Shown: positions 16,601-25,702, counted from the first letter of the stretch. The stretch: 64,000 nucleotides of DNA from Streptomyces griseomycini (GCF_014203535.1 NZ_JACHJI010000017.1:1-64000); one strand, 5' to 3'. A program made the numbers and translations. Notes: a model not told the origin generated them from the sequence alone.

Positions 16601-17570
16601 TCATCCGTACCCGGGCGCTGAGCCGGTACAGCACATCCGGCTCGTAGGGGATGGCCGTCTTCCCGAGGAGCCGTATGTACCCGGTCGCCCGGCCCACGGT
16701 CCGGCCGGTCGGCGCATCAGCGATACCGGAGAGGTGTTCCCAGGTGGCGCCGGCGCTCTTGTCGGTGATGGTCCAGGCGGCCGCATCGCCCATCGCGTCG
16801 ACGTAGCGTTGCACCGCGGAGTCGGACAGCGCCCCACCGAGGGCGTTGATCGTGACCGCGCCGTCGGCGATTTTCCCCAAGGTGACCGCGGCCTTGGCCA
16901 GCTTCTCCTCGAGGACCGCACCGTCCTCGAGCGCGGTCGTTCCCACGGCCCCGAGGGCGATTTTCGCCTTGGTGACGGCGTTCTCGGCGAGCTTGGCCTC
17001 CGTGACGATCCCGTTGATGAGGTCCTGCTCCACGGCCTGGCGTGCCTTGCCTGCGACAGCCGCTGAGGGGGCGCTGGTCAGGCCTGCGGTGTTCAGGGCG
17101 ACCAGACGCACCCAGCGCTCGGCGTAGCCCTCCACTGCGACCGTGACGCTTCCGCCGGTAACGTCGGTGATGGCTGCGGTCAGGGTGGTGAAGTCGGGGG
17201 TGAAGTCGGCGGCCGGGCCCAGGTGCACCTGCATTGCGGCGAAGTCGGTGGGTGGGGCGTTGGAGTCGTCCCACCAGCCGTCCCAGGTGACGACCAGCCC
17301 GGCCAGGGCGGAGACCACGGTCGGGGCGCCGGGCGTGGGCGGCGGGACAGCGGCCGCGGGCTTCGGCACGAGCGCAATGCCGCCGTCCGGCTGCACACCC
17401 ACCGACCCGGCGAGCGTGCCGTCCTCGGTGTAGATGTCGAGGGTGCCGCCCTCGATGGACGTGTATGCGGCCTTGGAGGTGCGCTCAAGGGCCTGGAGCC
17501 GCCGTTCGTAGTCCGCCAGCAGCGCCGCGAAGCGCTTGGCGTCTGTCTGGGAGTCCAGGAAGCTGACCAT
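13626..17570 (-). CDS. Large tail-tip / receptor-binding protein
   Basis: This 1,314-residue protein starts with a short coiled coil (DYERRLQALERTS), then a fibronectin-like region (about 80-180). Long runs of the form A(V/I)T.(D/E)KL.A.AVT follow, which are typical of trimeric fibre shafts (about 190-240 and 690-760). Two related ~150-residue carbohydrate-binding-type modules begin near residues 520 and 762 (N-V-L/I-A-D-P-S-F-E-G, then LY/WLS.DY..SADW). The last ~140 residues form a separate domain rich in Ser, Tyr and Gly that resembles a DNRLRE-type beta domain. It is the likely host-recognition protein. The start codon lies in the 3' arm of a small hairpin without a clear SD. Confidence 0.75.
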   Translation of the reverse strand: MVSFLDSQTDAKRFAALLADYERRLQALERTSKAAYTSIEGGTLDIYTEDGTLAGSVGVQPDGGIALVPKPAAAVPPPTPGAPTVVSALAGLVVTWDGWWDDSNAPPTDFAAMQVHLGPAADFTPDFTTLTAAITDVTGGSVTVAVEGYAERWVRLVALNTAGLTSAPSAAVAGKARQAVEQDLINGIVTEAKLAENAVTKAKIALGAVGTTALEDGAVLEEKLAKAAVTLGKIADGAVTINALGGALSDSAVQRYVDAMGDAAAWTITDKSAGATWEHLSGIADAPTGRTVGRATGYIRLLGKTAIPYEPDVLYRLSARVRMTGPAGGTDAFYVGVAGIGADKTTLVNRNGTPGSTNSHFYVAASGKAITTAEGWVQVIGYLSGRAAAGVAGSPGPNNDPRVPGLAHADVRFIAPYVWLNYNSANGTQTGVMEVDCVTLEALKTGVVNSTNLIAGSVTTAALATDAVTAGKVAADAITARELKAGAVTASELAAGSVTAQAVAAGAITAEKLTIVGSPNVLADPSFEGAGGAAIAEKQTYLAQDKTFGNGSPASLKIDAVAATATNRSAELTLLPVTPGDQLYLATDYYPSADWAGANANIHTRWEKADGTVLSYGIVSATAPAKGVWGRLAGAVTAPADAVQARVRVESVSGTAGAVWFDNAAVRPVVPGVQIADGAITAPKILAGAVTTDKLDALAVTAEKVAALAITTAKLDALAVTADKLAVNSVTATKIQAGVIDATHIKAGAISADRLAVGTDGNVIADPSFEGGLSDQRVADNANWSVVASGNGSPRAIRTDATSTAPVTRFLVLGELPAVPGQKLWLSVDYLASADWVGESINIYGEWLDTAGEALAYSTVSSGATPVLGAWTTMSGVPGIAAPAGTTRVRILINSFNSSAGTVTYDNAACRVVMASGVAGARAELSPQGLLLYDSTGEEAVALATGRPNYLTLSAAGTPVATIDQEGKAGFQSLAVAEGFTVGGDDIATLLDQRPRGIIAYGVPTGTVTSTGTEIGFYELPAMIDAGRMYRIKFHATADFDFANDGEARIYLRDGGEASPTIASPVRQMAILTPSHTGNYWTVELEHIAPASAFGVGLHRFLISFFNSGGSSGQTMELGLSISERHAYFFIEDIGAAIPATGVANTGGGTAAPPIRQYTKTYSATWSGSYASRGSYNSNHGNSCYQGYYSSTNGMQASLIGFSSSLATDLSGASIQKAEVYLYFDHWYNNSGGKAVVKAHNHASRPSTFSCDAESKTISWAKNEGKWVDITSVFDSTRWRGIALDPNTSGLTYYGRARGYGQTNPPKLRVTYTK

Positions 17571-17610
17571 GGCGCGGGATGGTCGACGTCCTGCGGCCTT
17601 AGTGTCGCGC
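17565..17610 (-). promoter_or_regulatory. Late intergenic element, copy 5
   Basis: The core (17599-17610, read on minus GCGCGACACTAA) is 5 bases after the upstream TGA. The inverted repeat GACCAT (17565-17570 with 17579-17584) places the ATG of the tail protein inside the 3' arm. Confidence 0.6.
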
Positions 17611-17615
17611 CCTGA

Positions 17616-18836
17616 TCAGTAGTGGAAGCTGTCGGAGCGTTTCAGGGTGAAGGTCACGAGCCCGTCGGCGCTGATCTCGTCGGAGACGATGCGGTGCCAC
17701 ACGTCGATGTCCCCCACCCACGGCACGTGCACCTGCACCCGGATGTCGTCACCGAGGGACCACGACCCGAACCGGGCATTGGGGTGGTCGATGATCTGGA
17801 CGGCGGGAATCTGCAGGGCGGCCGTGCGGCCGTTGAGTTCCTGCTGCCCCCGCTTGCGGAGTGCTTCCCCCGAGGTCAGCGTCTTGTCGGTGACGGTGGC
17901 CACCCGGCGCAGCCGTCTGGTGCCCCAGGTCCGCGAGGCGAAGTCCGCCACCTGGACGCGCTTCATCTTCCGGCCCTCGCCGCGGCCCAGGACAATGACC
18001 TCGTTGGCGTAGTCGTCGCCCATGCCCTCGGGTTTGGCGATGGCGATGATGTTCTCGCCCTGAGCGAAGCGCAGGTCAGTGCGCTTGCGTCCCAGGCGGG
18101 GCGTGCCGAGCCTCACCCGGTGGGTGATGGTGTTGCTGGTCGAGTCCTTCCAGGCGTGGGTCTCGATCCAGTCGAATTGGTACTGCTTGACGAGGTTGTC
18201 GAGGGTCTGCCCGCAGTCGGGGGCGTCCCACCAGGCCAGTTCCCACGGGTCGCTGCCGTCCTTGGCGCCGAGCAGCTCGCCCTTGTCGTGACTGTCGATC
18301 ACCAGGCCGACGTCGCTGAACGGTCTCGACTGCACGTGAGACCAGATCTTGCGGAAGGCGTCGTAGACGTCGATGCGGGGGCCGCCGTACGGCTTCGGCG
18401 CCGGCGGGACCTTCCGCTTGGGATTCGAGAAATCGATATACCCGTCATGATTCTTGTCTTTGCCCGCATACGGGTCTTTTGGTGTGATCTTCTGGCCCGA
18501 GATGATGTAGTCATCGAACGGAATGCCGTGCGGGTACGAGGAGAACCCTTCGCAACTGACCTTGGCCTGCTCCCCGTCGTATGCCGTCTTCGTCACCAGC
18601 CCGCCCCACCGGATCGAGCCGTCCACCTCCAGGTAGATCTTGGTGCCCCACTCTTGCAGGATCGGCTGTCCGTCCGGCCCGAGCATCCGTGCGTACTCGG
18701 GTTCGATCGTGCCTGTCATCGAGCCCGGCCCGGACAGGTCCCGCTTCGGGTTGGACGACAGGGCGAACGGCACCTGCCAGTCCAGCACTTCCTCGCTGAG
18801 TGCGCTCTGCGCGATGAACCGCCACCCGGCCGGCAC
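17616..18836 (-). CDS. Minor tail / baseplate hub protein (Gp37-like)
   Basis: The 406-residue protein has the layout of siphovirus hub proteins of the ReqiPepy6 Gp37-like type. A beta-rich N-terminus contains SNPKRDLSGPGSMTGTIEPEY and WGGLVTKTAYDGEQAKVSCEG, and the middle has an insertion with a Ca-binding-like loop (DKNHDGYIDF, about residue 128). The C-terminal half has RRLRRVATVTDKTLTSGEAL and SLGDDIRVQVHVPWVGDIDVWHRIV. It joins the tail tube to the receptor-binding protein encoded next. GTG 18836 lies 3 bp after the preceding stop with the SD AGGAGG. Confidence 0.7.
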   Translation of the reverse strand: MPAGWRFIAQSALSEEVLDWQVPFALSSNPKRDLSGPGSMTGTIEPEYARMLGPDGQPILQEWGTKIYLEVDGSIRWGGLVTKTAYDGEQAKVSCEGFSSYPHGIPFDDYIISGQKITPKDPYAGKDKNHDGYIDFSNPKRKVPPAPKPYGGPRIDVYDAFRKIWSHVQSRPFSDVGLVIDSHDKGELLGAKDGSDPWELAWWDAPDCGQTLDNLVKQYQFDWIETHAWKDSTSNTITHRVRLGTPRLGRKRTDLRFAQGENIIAIAKPEGMGDDYANEVIVLGRGEGRKMKRVQVADFASRTWGTRRLRRVATVTDKTLTSGEALRKRGQQELNGRTAALQIPAVQIIDHPNARFGSWSLGDDIRVQVHVPWVGDIDVWHRIVSDEISADGLVTFTLKRSDSFHY

Positions 18837-18839
18837 CCC

Positions 18840-19811
18840 TCACACCTCCTCTTCGTCCGGCTTCTCGACGAACTCGACGTCGGCGACGATCGACGTGCCG
18901 GCGTCGACGGACAGATCACCGGTCTCCGAGCGGTACATGTACGTCTGCACCGACAGGGTCTGAGTGGTGCCGCGCATGGAGCTGGGGACCGCGTGGTTGT
19001 CGGCGAGGACGATGGTGGAGCGGCGCGTGCCGGTGCCGGAGTCGTCGTCGATGTAGGTGTCCTGACCGAGCATCGACCCGAATTTGGTCTGCATCCGCGC
19101 GTAGATGTCCGACCGTGTCATGCGCAGCCCGGCGAAGGTCATGACGATCTTCATGCGGGTTGCCCATGAGGGCACGTCGATGTCCCAGGACGCGGCGCCG
19201 GGCCAGTTGTGCCATCTGTTGTCCGAGTAGCCCATGGTCGACAGAGTCCCGGGGAACGCGGTGTAGAGGACCCGGTCTCGGCGGGAGGAGACCATGCTCC
19301 GCAGATCCTTGATCATTCCCTGGGTGATCGCTGACGTGTTCGCCGGGATGGTGATGCGGGCCAGAGTGATCGCTGAGTCGTTCGGGCGGACCTGCCGCAC
19401 GTCGGTGGTCGTGCTCGGCACCCCGGAGATCACTCGCGTGAAGATGTACGGGCCGGTAGCGGCGTTGGAGGGGAGCGGCCACGTCTCCCCATAGGAGTAG
19501 GGGTTTTCAACGCGGGCCACGATCAGGTCCGTTCGGGCAGACGAGCCGGTCGCCGCGATGTTGACCGTGTCCGAGGTCGGCAGCCGGCCCGCGTACGCCT
19601 GATAGGTCGCTCCGGCCGCCCGGTTGAGGATCGCGCACGCCCCCGGCCGCACCTGCACCTGAGCCGCAGGCGATGACAAGGCCCTGACCGCCAGGTCCCC
19701 GGACCCGACGATGCCCTGCCCCCCACCGAACGCGGCATACGCCAACAGCCGCGCCACCTCCGTGGAGTGCTCCGCCTGCCCCTCGGTGAACCACGGAACG
19801 CTGTCCCACAT
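18840..19811 (-). CDS. Minor tail protein
   Basis: The 323-residue protein begins MWDSVPWFTEGQAEHSTEVARLL and contains the segment GDLAVRALSSPAAQVQVRPGACAI, seen in actinophage minor tail proteins between the distal tail protein and the hub. The C-terminal ~150 residues are beta-rich and may form a carbohydrate- or protein-binding domain. ATG 19811 has the SD GGAGGAG within the 3' arm of a 9-bp hairpin. Exact role unknown. Confidence 0.65.
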   Translation of the reverse strand: MWDSVPWFTEGQAEHSTEVARLLAYAAFGGGQGIVGSGDLAVRALSSPAAQVQVRPGACAILNRAAGATYQAYAGRLPTSDTVNIAATGSSARTDLIVARVENPYSYGETWPLPSNAATGPYIFTRVISGVPSTTTDVRQVRPNDSAITLARITIPANTSAITQGMIKDLRSMVSSRRDRVLYTAFPGTLSTMGYSDNRWHNWPGAASWDIDVPSWATRMKIVMTFAGLRMTRSDIYARMQTKFGSMLGQDTYIDDDSGTGTRRSTIVLADNHAVPSSMRGTTQTLSVQTYMYRSETGDLSVDAGTSIVADVEFVEKPDEEEV

Positions 19812-19820
19812 CTCGCTTCT

Positions 19821-19880
19821 CCTCCGCTGCTGCTCTCGTGGACAGCGGAGGATCACGGGCCGGTACGGCTTGTGTCGCGC
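19821..19880 (-). promoter_or_regulatory. Late intergenic element, copy 6
   Basis: The core (19870-19880, read on minus GCGCGACACAA) lies shortly after the upstream TAG. The hairpin has perfect 9-bp arms (19821-19829 with 19843-19851); its 3' arm CAGCGGAGG holds the SD of the next gene, paired with CCTCCGCTG upstream. Confidence 0.7.
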
Positions 19881-19890
19881 CCTGGGCCGG

Positions 19891-20826
19891 CTACATGTAC
19901 GCGTAGGCGTCGCGCCAGGCCACGGTCATGTATGCCGTGGCGGTCGCGTCCGTGCCGCGCAGCACGAAGTCCTGCCGGCCGGTCGGGATCAGCAGGTGCT
20001 CGAGGAACGGGGACCCTCGAGTGATCAGGCCCGCAACGCTTGCACTGCCTCGCTTCACCGTCCGCACCCACGGCCGCGGGTCGATGACGACCCGCTCGCC
20101 CGCCGCGAGGGTCAGGTTCAGTTGCACCTTCCACCGTCCGACCAGCTCGCACGCAGGCTGAGCAATCGGCCCCACGATAGTGATGACGGGCCACGTCGGG
20201 CGGTTACCGCGTACCACGATCTCCCCGGGCGCGCGGGCCGCGCTCTCCCCGACCATCATCAGCGGCGCCTTGAGGGGCCCCTTGATGCCGCGGTGCGGCG
20301 GCGGTGCCATGTCCACGCGCACGCTTTGTTCGATGTCGTCGAAACTCCCGGTGTGCGACGCGGCGAAGTTTGCCACCATCGGCGTGTACCCCTGCCGGGT
20401 CAGCTTGGAAGCGGCCTTCTCGCACTTGCGGGGCCGCCCGTACCAGCGGCGCGCGCGGCCGCCCTGCATGGTGGACAGCACCGCGGGCGTGGCCATGACG
20501 TCGCGGATCGCCTTCGCGTCCCACGCCTGCTTCATGACCGACACCGCGTCCAGGTTCGCGCCGTGCCGGGCCAGCAGGGTGCCGCCGGCGTCGACGGTGT
20601 CCACCCCTACCTCGAACGTGATGGTCGCACCGGTGGTGAAGTCCTGTCCGTGCCGGAGACCGTCCTCCCGTGGCAGCGGGGTATCCCCGTTGGTCACGTC
20701 GGCGTCCTTGATCTCGACGTCGTCGAGCAGGTAGTAGCCCGATCGCACGGTGCCGAACGTGAAGTTCGCCCCGGGGTGGACCCCCCGCGCGCTGTACGAC
20801 AGTCTCCACTCGCCCTCAGCCGGCAT
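19891..20826 (-). CDS. Distal tail (Dit-like) protein
   Basis: This 311-residue protein follows the tape measure gene and overlaps its end by 11 bp, the usual place for the distal tail protein that joins tube and baseplate. Features are a beta-rich N-terminal part (GYYLLDDVEIKDADVTNGD, TGATITFEVGVDT), a basic region RRWYGRPRKCEKAASKLTRQG, and a C-terminal galectin-like segment with LVGRWKVQLNLTLAAGERVVIDPRPW. The last motif is characteristic of phage Dit/tail-component families. ATG 20826. Confidence 0.75.
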   Translation of the reverse strand: MPAEGEWRLSYSARGVHPGANFTFGTVRSGYYLLDDVEIKDADVTNGDTPLPREDGLRHGQDFTTGATITFEVGVDTVDAGGTLLARHGANLDAVSVMKQAWDAKAIRDVMATPAVLSTMQGGRARRWYGRPRKCEKAASKLTRQGYTPMVANFAASHTGSFDDIEQSVRVDMAPPPHRGIKGPLKAPLMMVGESAARAPGEIVVRGNRPTWPVITIVGPIAQPACELVGRWKVQLNLTLAAGERVVIDPRPWVRTVKRGSASVAGLITRGSPFLEHLLIPTGRQDFVLRGTDATATAYMTVAWRDAYAYM

Positions 20827-23800
20827 ACGCCCCTCCCAGCTTGATCCTGCGCAGCTCGAACATGGCGTCGCCCAGGGCCTGGCTCGGCGACATAGGCGCG
20901 CTCGTCATGGTCAGGTTCAGATCCCCGCCGACCAGGGCCGAGGTCGCGGCCGCGACGGTCGCACGGGTGCGTGCCGCGGCCACGCCGGAGGTGCGGATGC
21001 CGCCGGACGCGTAGTTCCGCAGGGCGCCGCGGCCGGGGTAGACGACCATGCCGCCGAAGATTTCCGCGACCCGGTCAAGGATTCGCTCACTCCGCTTACG
21101 CTTTGCTTTTGCAAGAGGCAAGTATGCCTCGCCTCCGGTCTCAGGCTCCGCCCATATGCGCCATTCGCCCGGTCTTGCTATCTGCGCGATGTGCCGTTCC
21201 GTTCCGTTTGCGAATGCCTGGATACGGCCGCGGGCGGCGCGGATACCGCCATCGGCGAAGCGGACAATGCCACCATCAGCCTGCGGCCGGCCGACCACCG
21301 AGGGCTTCCCGGACTCCGAGTACCTGACCGTGACGTGCACGGTCTTCCCGGTCAGACCGTTGATCGCGCCCTGAATGGTCTGCACGTTCGCCAACGGCGT
21401 CTTGGTCGGGGCCGTGATCCGAACCGTCTTACCGTTCTTCCCGTCAACGTTCTCGATCTTGTACCCAAGATCCTCGAGCGCCCTCTGAGCGACCGCAGTA
21501 GGGGTCTTGACCTCGATGGACTTGCCCTTGGGCAGGCCCGCCACCTTCTCCTGCACGCCCTTGAGGTCGCCAACGGCCTGCCGGATGATCGCCTCGACCG
21601 TGACCTTCTTCTTGTCCGGCGCGGCAGCGATGTCCTCCGCCAGCGCGCCAAGGTTCGCGCGCGCCCCGCCGGTCGGCGCGGTCACCGACACGTTCTTGCT
21701 GCCGGGGATGCGCTGCACAGAAAAGCCCAACAGCTCGAGCTGCTCGCGAGCCTCGATAGAGGGCGCCTTGATCTGGATGGACTTCCCCGGCGGGATCTGC
21801 GACAACTGGCCCTGCAGTGCAAGCACCTCAGCCGTCGCTTCGGGGACGCCGGTCGTGGCGATGAGAGTGGTGACGGTGTCCGGGACCAGCCCCATCTGGT
21901 CGGCGAGTGCCTTGGCCTGTTCCTTCGGAACGCCCATGTCCACGGCGAGTTGGATGGCCTTCGCGCGGGCCTTCTCCATGGCATCGCTGCTCAGGCTCAT
22001 CGCCTGCGCCATGGGCATGGCGCCCTTCTCCGCGGCCTCGACCGCCCGGGTAGTGACGCCCAGCATGGAGTCCCGCAGCTCTGTGAGCTGACTGTTCAGG
22101 GTCTGGCCGTTGCGGGTGGAGGTGTCGACCAGGCCGTTGTTGGCAATGAGGGCCTTGCCCCAGCCTTCGGCCTTCTCGATGTTCGACCCCATGGTGTCGT
22201 CGATCTGGAGCATCACGGAGTTGAGCTGCGCCTGCGCGTCGTGGACGCTCTGCGTGTTGCCGTTCAGGGCGTCCAGGGCCCGCTTGAGCGCGTCCACCCG
22301 CTCGTCGGCCGACTTGGTCTTGTCGCTGAAGTCCTGCACCGCGGTCGTCAGCCGGCTGTAGGAACTGGCACCCACATCTCCGGCGTTACGCATCGCGTCA
22401 GCGGCTTCCTTGCTGTCGCGCTTGCTCTTGCCCAGCTCACCGTTGACCGCCTTGAGCGCGTCGGCCGCCGCCTTGTACCTCTCGCCTTCCTCCGTGTAGT
22501 CCAGGACCGACGCCTTGCCGCCCGCGATGTCCTTGTAGACCCGGTGCGTGTCGGCCAGCTCCTGCAGCTTCTTCTGCAGGCCGCCGATGCTGCCCTCCTG
22601 CTCCAGGTAGGCGTCGGTGAGCGTCGTCAGGCTCACGCCCGCATCACGCATGACGTCGACCAGCCGCCCGTTGCCGTCAGCCAGCTCGGTGCCCTGGAGG
22701 AGCTGCACGGCCTGCGCCCGGACGTTGGCGTCGATGACACCATTGGAGTCGGCCAGGGCTTGTGACAGAGACTGGACGCGCTCCTTGTGCGCCTGGGCCG
22801 CGCGGGCGTTCTCCTCCTGCTTGGCGGCGAGGAGACCCAGACCGATGGTGACGCCGGCGATGGCAAGACCGAGCGGTCCCCCCATGACAGCCATCATCCC
22901 GCCCATGGCACGGGAGGCGACCCGGTTGGCGGCACCGATACCGCGCAGGGCACCGGACAGACGACCGCCTTGCGCGGCCGCGCCCTGGTAGGCGAGGCCC
23001 ATCCGCTGCCACATGCTGATCTGCGGGCCCATGACCCCAGGGCCCATGGTGCCGCTCATCGTGGTGCCGAGACCGCGCACGGAGGTGCCCGCGGCCGCCA
23101 CCGACGTCCCGAACCGGCCGATCAGGCCGGCGATGCTGCTGACCACCTTGAGGGCGAGCATCGTGCCCAGGAGGGTAGCCAGGACGGTGTTCGCGCCGGG
23201 GACAACGCTCATCAGCGTGTTGAAGACCTGCAACAGGCCACTGAACGCCATGAGCAGCACCCCGAGCCCAGAGCCGGCTGCCGCGAGGTTTCCGATCGCT
23301 GTGGCAATGTTCGAGATCAGGGAGATGAGCGCCGGGCCGATGGTCTGCCCGAGCCCGTCGAAGAACGCGCCTAGGGCGGGCATCAGCTCGGTTCGGATCT
23401 GCCGGACCAGGTCGAGGATGCCGCCGTCCCGCATGGACCGGCCCAGCCCTCGCATCAGGTCGCCAAACATCTTGTTGACCTCGGTGAACACGGGCGCGGC
23501 ATCGGAAAAGAACTGCCGCATGGCCTTCTGGCCGGCGCCCGAGTTGGCCCAGCGCTCGAAGCGCTTCATGCTGCCCTCGAGGCCGTCGACCAGCGCGTTG
23601 CCGGTGTCCATGGCGGCCTTGCCGACACCGCCGAGTCCCTTGATGAGGCTACCGGTGGAGCGGCCGAGCTGTGCGGCCTTGTCACCAGCGTGGTCAAGGA
23701 AGCGGGCGAGGCTGCCGGTTTCCCGTCCGGCCTTCACGGAGGCCCGGAACCACTGGGTCATCCGCTCGCCGCCGCGTGCGACCCGCTCGGCGAACGGCCC

Positions 23801-24874
23801 GGAGGCCACCAGGAAGTCCATGGTGGCCCGGCCGACGTTGGCGAGGCTGTCGGCCATGTGGCCGACGATCCGCGAGTTCGACGAGGCGATGGTCTTGAAG
23901 TCTTTGCGGAACGGGCCGCTCTGCATGAACTTCGCGCCGCGTTCCGCCAGGGACCCCATCTGCGCAGCAGAGTCACCCAGAGCGTCCTCGAGGAGCGGGA
24001 ACACCGACTTGGCAAGCGGCTTGATGTCGTCGGCGACCTCGGAAAAGAACCGGTCGCTGACCGTCATACGGACCTCGCTCCACTCCGTTTGGAGTGAAGA
24101 CACCGCCTTGACTGCTTCGCGGGCGGAAGGCGACAGCTTGTCCATCGCCTCTTTCAGCTTCTTCTGCTGCGCCTCAGTGACCTTGCCGTCCTGGGCGAGC
24201 ATCTGCTGAGCGGCGTTCGACTGCTTGAGCGCTTCACCGAAGCCTTTGAACGCGACCGTCGTGCCGATCGCCGCGGTGGCCGCCGCAGAGATCAGACCGG
24301 GTATCGCTCCGAGGACACCCACAGCCGGGGTGGCCGCGGACACGAGCGCGGTGAGGCCAGCGCCGTACTGCCCGATGAGGGCGACCGCGGGCTGCAGCAG
24401 GGAGATGAGGGCGCCGATGCCGAGCATCCGCAGGCTTCGGCGGCCCCCGCCGGGCAGGCTCATCCGCACCGGCACGTGGACCGGGTTACGGTCGGCCTCG
24501 CCCTGCGCACCGGTGATCAGGCCCCGGAGGCGGGAGAGGAGTCCGCCGCTTTGCCCTCCGCCATCGCCTTCGCCGTCCGGGCGTACCGGTAGGCGAAGGT
24601 CGGCGTCGTCGACGCGGCGGCGCAGCGCCTCGAGTTCGGCCTGGAACCGGCTCTCGTCGACCTTGACCCGGACCGTCGCGGTGACGCCCCGGGACGCCTT
24701 CTCTACGGCCTTCTCCAGCCGCTTGCGCAGCCCCTTGGAATCGACCTCGACCTTGACCTGGGCGGCCAGGCCCTCGGCGGCCGTCTCGACTGCCGTGCGG
24801 AGCTTTTCCGCGAAGCCGGCCAGGTTGGCGACGACCGGCACGTCGAGGCGGCCGGCCTGCAGGCCCTCAGCCAC
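20816..24874 (-). CDS. Tape measure protein
   Basis: The 1,352-residue protein sets tail length; at about 0.15 nm per residue this suggests a tail near 200 nm. Long amphipathic helices dominate, with hydrophobic stretches around residues 150-215 and 510-620 (for example LLGTMLALKVVSSIAGLIG) that may insert in the membrane at infection. Later there are repeated units of the type (V)(T)APT...A...L..LG(Y/F)K(I)..V. The start is GTG 24874, overlapping by 8 bp the end of the frameshifted tail chaperone, exactly the classical chaperone-tape measure order. Confidence 0.92.
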   Translation of the reverse strand: MAEGLQAGRLDVPVVANLAGFAEKLRTAVETAAEGLAAQVKVEVDSKGLRKRLEKAVEKASRGVTATVRVKVDESRFQAELEALRRRVDDADLRLPVRPDGEGDGGGQSGGLLSRLRGLITGAQGEADRNPVHVPVRMSLPGGGRRSLRMLGIGALISLLQPAVALIGQYGAGLTALVSAATPAVGVLGAIPGLISAAATAAIGTTVAFKGFGEALKQSNAAQQMLAQDGKVTEAQQKKLKEAMDKLSPSAREAVKAVSSLQTEWSEVRMTVSDRFFSEVADDIKPLAKSVFPLLEDALGDSAAQMGSLAERGAKFMQSGPFRKDFKTIASSNSRIVGHMADSLANVGRATMDFLVASGPFAERVARGGERMTQWFRASVKAGRETGSLARFLDHAGDKAAQLGRSTGSLIKGLGGVGKAAMDTGNALVDGLEGSMKRFERWANSGAGQKAMRQFFSDAAPVFTEVNKMFGDLMRGLGRSMRDGGILDLVRQIRTELMPALGAFFDGLGQTIGPALISLISNIATAIGNLAAAGSGLGVLLMAFSGLLQVFNTLMSVVPGANTVLATLLGTMLALKVVSSIAGLIGRFGTSVAAAGTSVRGLGTTMSGTMGPGVMGPQISMWQRMGLAYQGAAAQGGRLSGALRGIGAANRVASRAMGGMMAVMGGPLGLAIAGVTIGLGLLAAKQEENARAAQAHKERVQSLSQALADSNGVIDANVRAQAVQLLQGTELADGNGRLVDVMRDAGVSLTTLTDAYLEQEGSIGGLQKKLQELADTHRVYKDIAGGKASVLDYTEEGERYKAAADALKAVNGELGKSKRDSKEAADAMRNAGDVGASSYSRLTTAVQDFSDKTKSADERVDALKRALDALNGNTQSVHDAQAQLNSVMLQIDDTMGSNIEKAEGWGKALIANNGLVDTSTRNGQTLNSQLTELRDSMLGVTTRAVEAAEKGAMPMAQAMSLSSDAMEKARAKAIQLAVDMGVPKEQAKALADQMGLVPDTVTTLIATTGVPEATAEVLALQGQLSQIPPGKSIQIKAPSIEAREQLELLGFSVQRIPGSKNVSVTAPTGGARANLGALAEDIAAAPDKKKVTVEAIIRQAVGDLKGVQEKVAGLPKGKSIEVKTPTAVAQRALEDLGYKIENVDGKNGKTVRITAPTKTPLANVQTIQGAINGLTGKTVHVTVRYSESGKPSVVGRPQADGGIVRFADGGIRAARGRIQAFANGTERHIAQIARPGEWRIWAEPETGGEAYLPLAKAKRKRSERILDRVAEIFGGMVVYPGRGALRNYASGGIRTSGVAAARTRATVAAATSALVGGDLNLTMTSAPMSPSQALGDAMFELRRIKLGGAYAG

Positions 24875-25702
24875 TGCGAACCATTCCTCTCTGCATGGCG
24901 GCCATGAGCATCTGCCGGTGGCCGGTCATGCGGGGCGCCTGCTGCGGGGCGGGCGACGACGGCGGTGGGGGCGGCGTGGAGCTGCGGGGCCGACGCGTCG
25001 TGCGTTCCTCGTAGCGAGGCGGACGGATGACGTGGGTGGGTTCCTCACGCCGCTTGTCGGCGGCCAGGAGCCCGATCTCGTCGACGATCAGCGCCAGGAG
25101 TTCCAGGTCCTTGGTCCAGCCGCCGAGCGGGGCGGAGCGGACGCTGGAGTCGTCGGGCAGACGGTCGATGAGGGAGATCAGCCGTCGGAGGCCGATGAAT
25201 CCTGGCTGCCCGGGGCGGAGCCAGACGCCTCGGGCGTCGAGTCCGTGGTGGTAGCGGGAGAGGTCGGATTCGACGTCTCCGAAGCGTTCTCGGAGGAGTC
25301 GGCCGACCGAAAGAGCTTTCCCAACTCCACCCCGTAAACCCTGGCCAGGCCGGTCGTCAGCCGGACGTAGTCGCCGACGGACGGGCGCTGCTTGGTGAAG
25401 TCCTCGTACTGCTCGAGCAGGAGGATCGCGTACGTCTCACGGACCGCGCCGAGGAACTTCCGCGGCAGGGACGGGCGCCGGAACAGAGCGGCAATGACCT
25501 CCGAGACGCCGGCGTCGCCGTCGGCGGACTCGATGACCTCGCCGAGGAGACCGACCAGGTCCAGCTCGTCGGACAGGAGCGGATCGAGCGCTTCGGCCGG
25601 CAGCTCCGCCGGGAAAAGGAACTGCTCTCCGCCGAGACGGACGGGAATGCCGTGGGGGTACTGAACCTCGCGGCGCTCGGCGTCCAGGTCGATGACGAAC
25701 AT
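24867..25702 (-). CDS. Tail assembly chaperone, -1 frameshift fusion (gpGT-like)
   Basis: A -1 shift at the heptamer G GGA AAG (25316-25322) joins the first 129 residues of the short form to 149 residues in the -1 frame, ending at 24867. I translated the shifted frame by hand. It is open throughout and reads LRERFGDVESDLSRYHHGLD, then RGVWLRPGQPGFIGLRRLIS, then IDRLPDDSS and a Pro/Arg tail. The motif set matches the T-part of siphovirus tail chaperones. The slippery heptamer is the same as that of phage lambda G/GT. Confidence 0.85.
25178..25702 (-). CDS. Tail assembly chaperone, short form (gpG-like)
   Basis: This is the unshifted product, 174 residues. It begins MFVIDLDAERREVQYPHGIPV and has a helical centre (LLSDELDLVGLLGEVIES, SLPRKFLGAVRETYAILLLEQYEDF). 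It ends in a Ser/Thr/Pro-rich tail that is probably not essential, because it is translated from DNA that mainly codes in the -1 frame. It lies between tail tube and tape measure genes and should help wrap the tape measure during assembly. ATG 25702. Confidence 0.85.
   Translation of the reverse strand: MFVIDLDAERREVQYPHGIPVRLGGEQFLFPAELPAEALDPLLSDELDLVGLLGEVIESADGDAGVSEVIAALFRRPSLPRKFLGAVRETYAILLLEQYEDFTKQRPSVGDYVRLTTGLARVYGVELGKLFRSADSSENASETSNPTSPATTTDSTPEASGSAPGSQDSSASDG
25316..25322 (-). other. -1 ribosomal slippery site GGGAAAG
   Basis: Codons TTG GGA AAG of the chaperone gene contain X XXY YYZ = G GGA AAG in the correct phase. Slipping back one base enters a frame free of stops down to the tape measure start. 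Confidence 0.85.
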
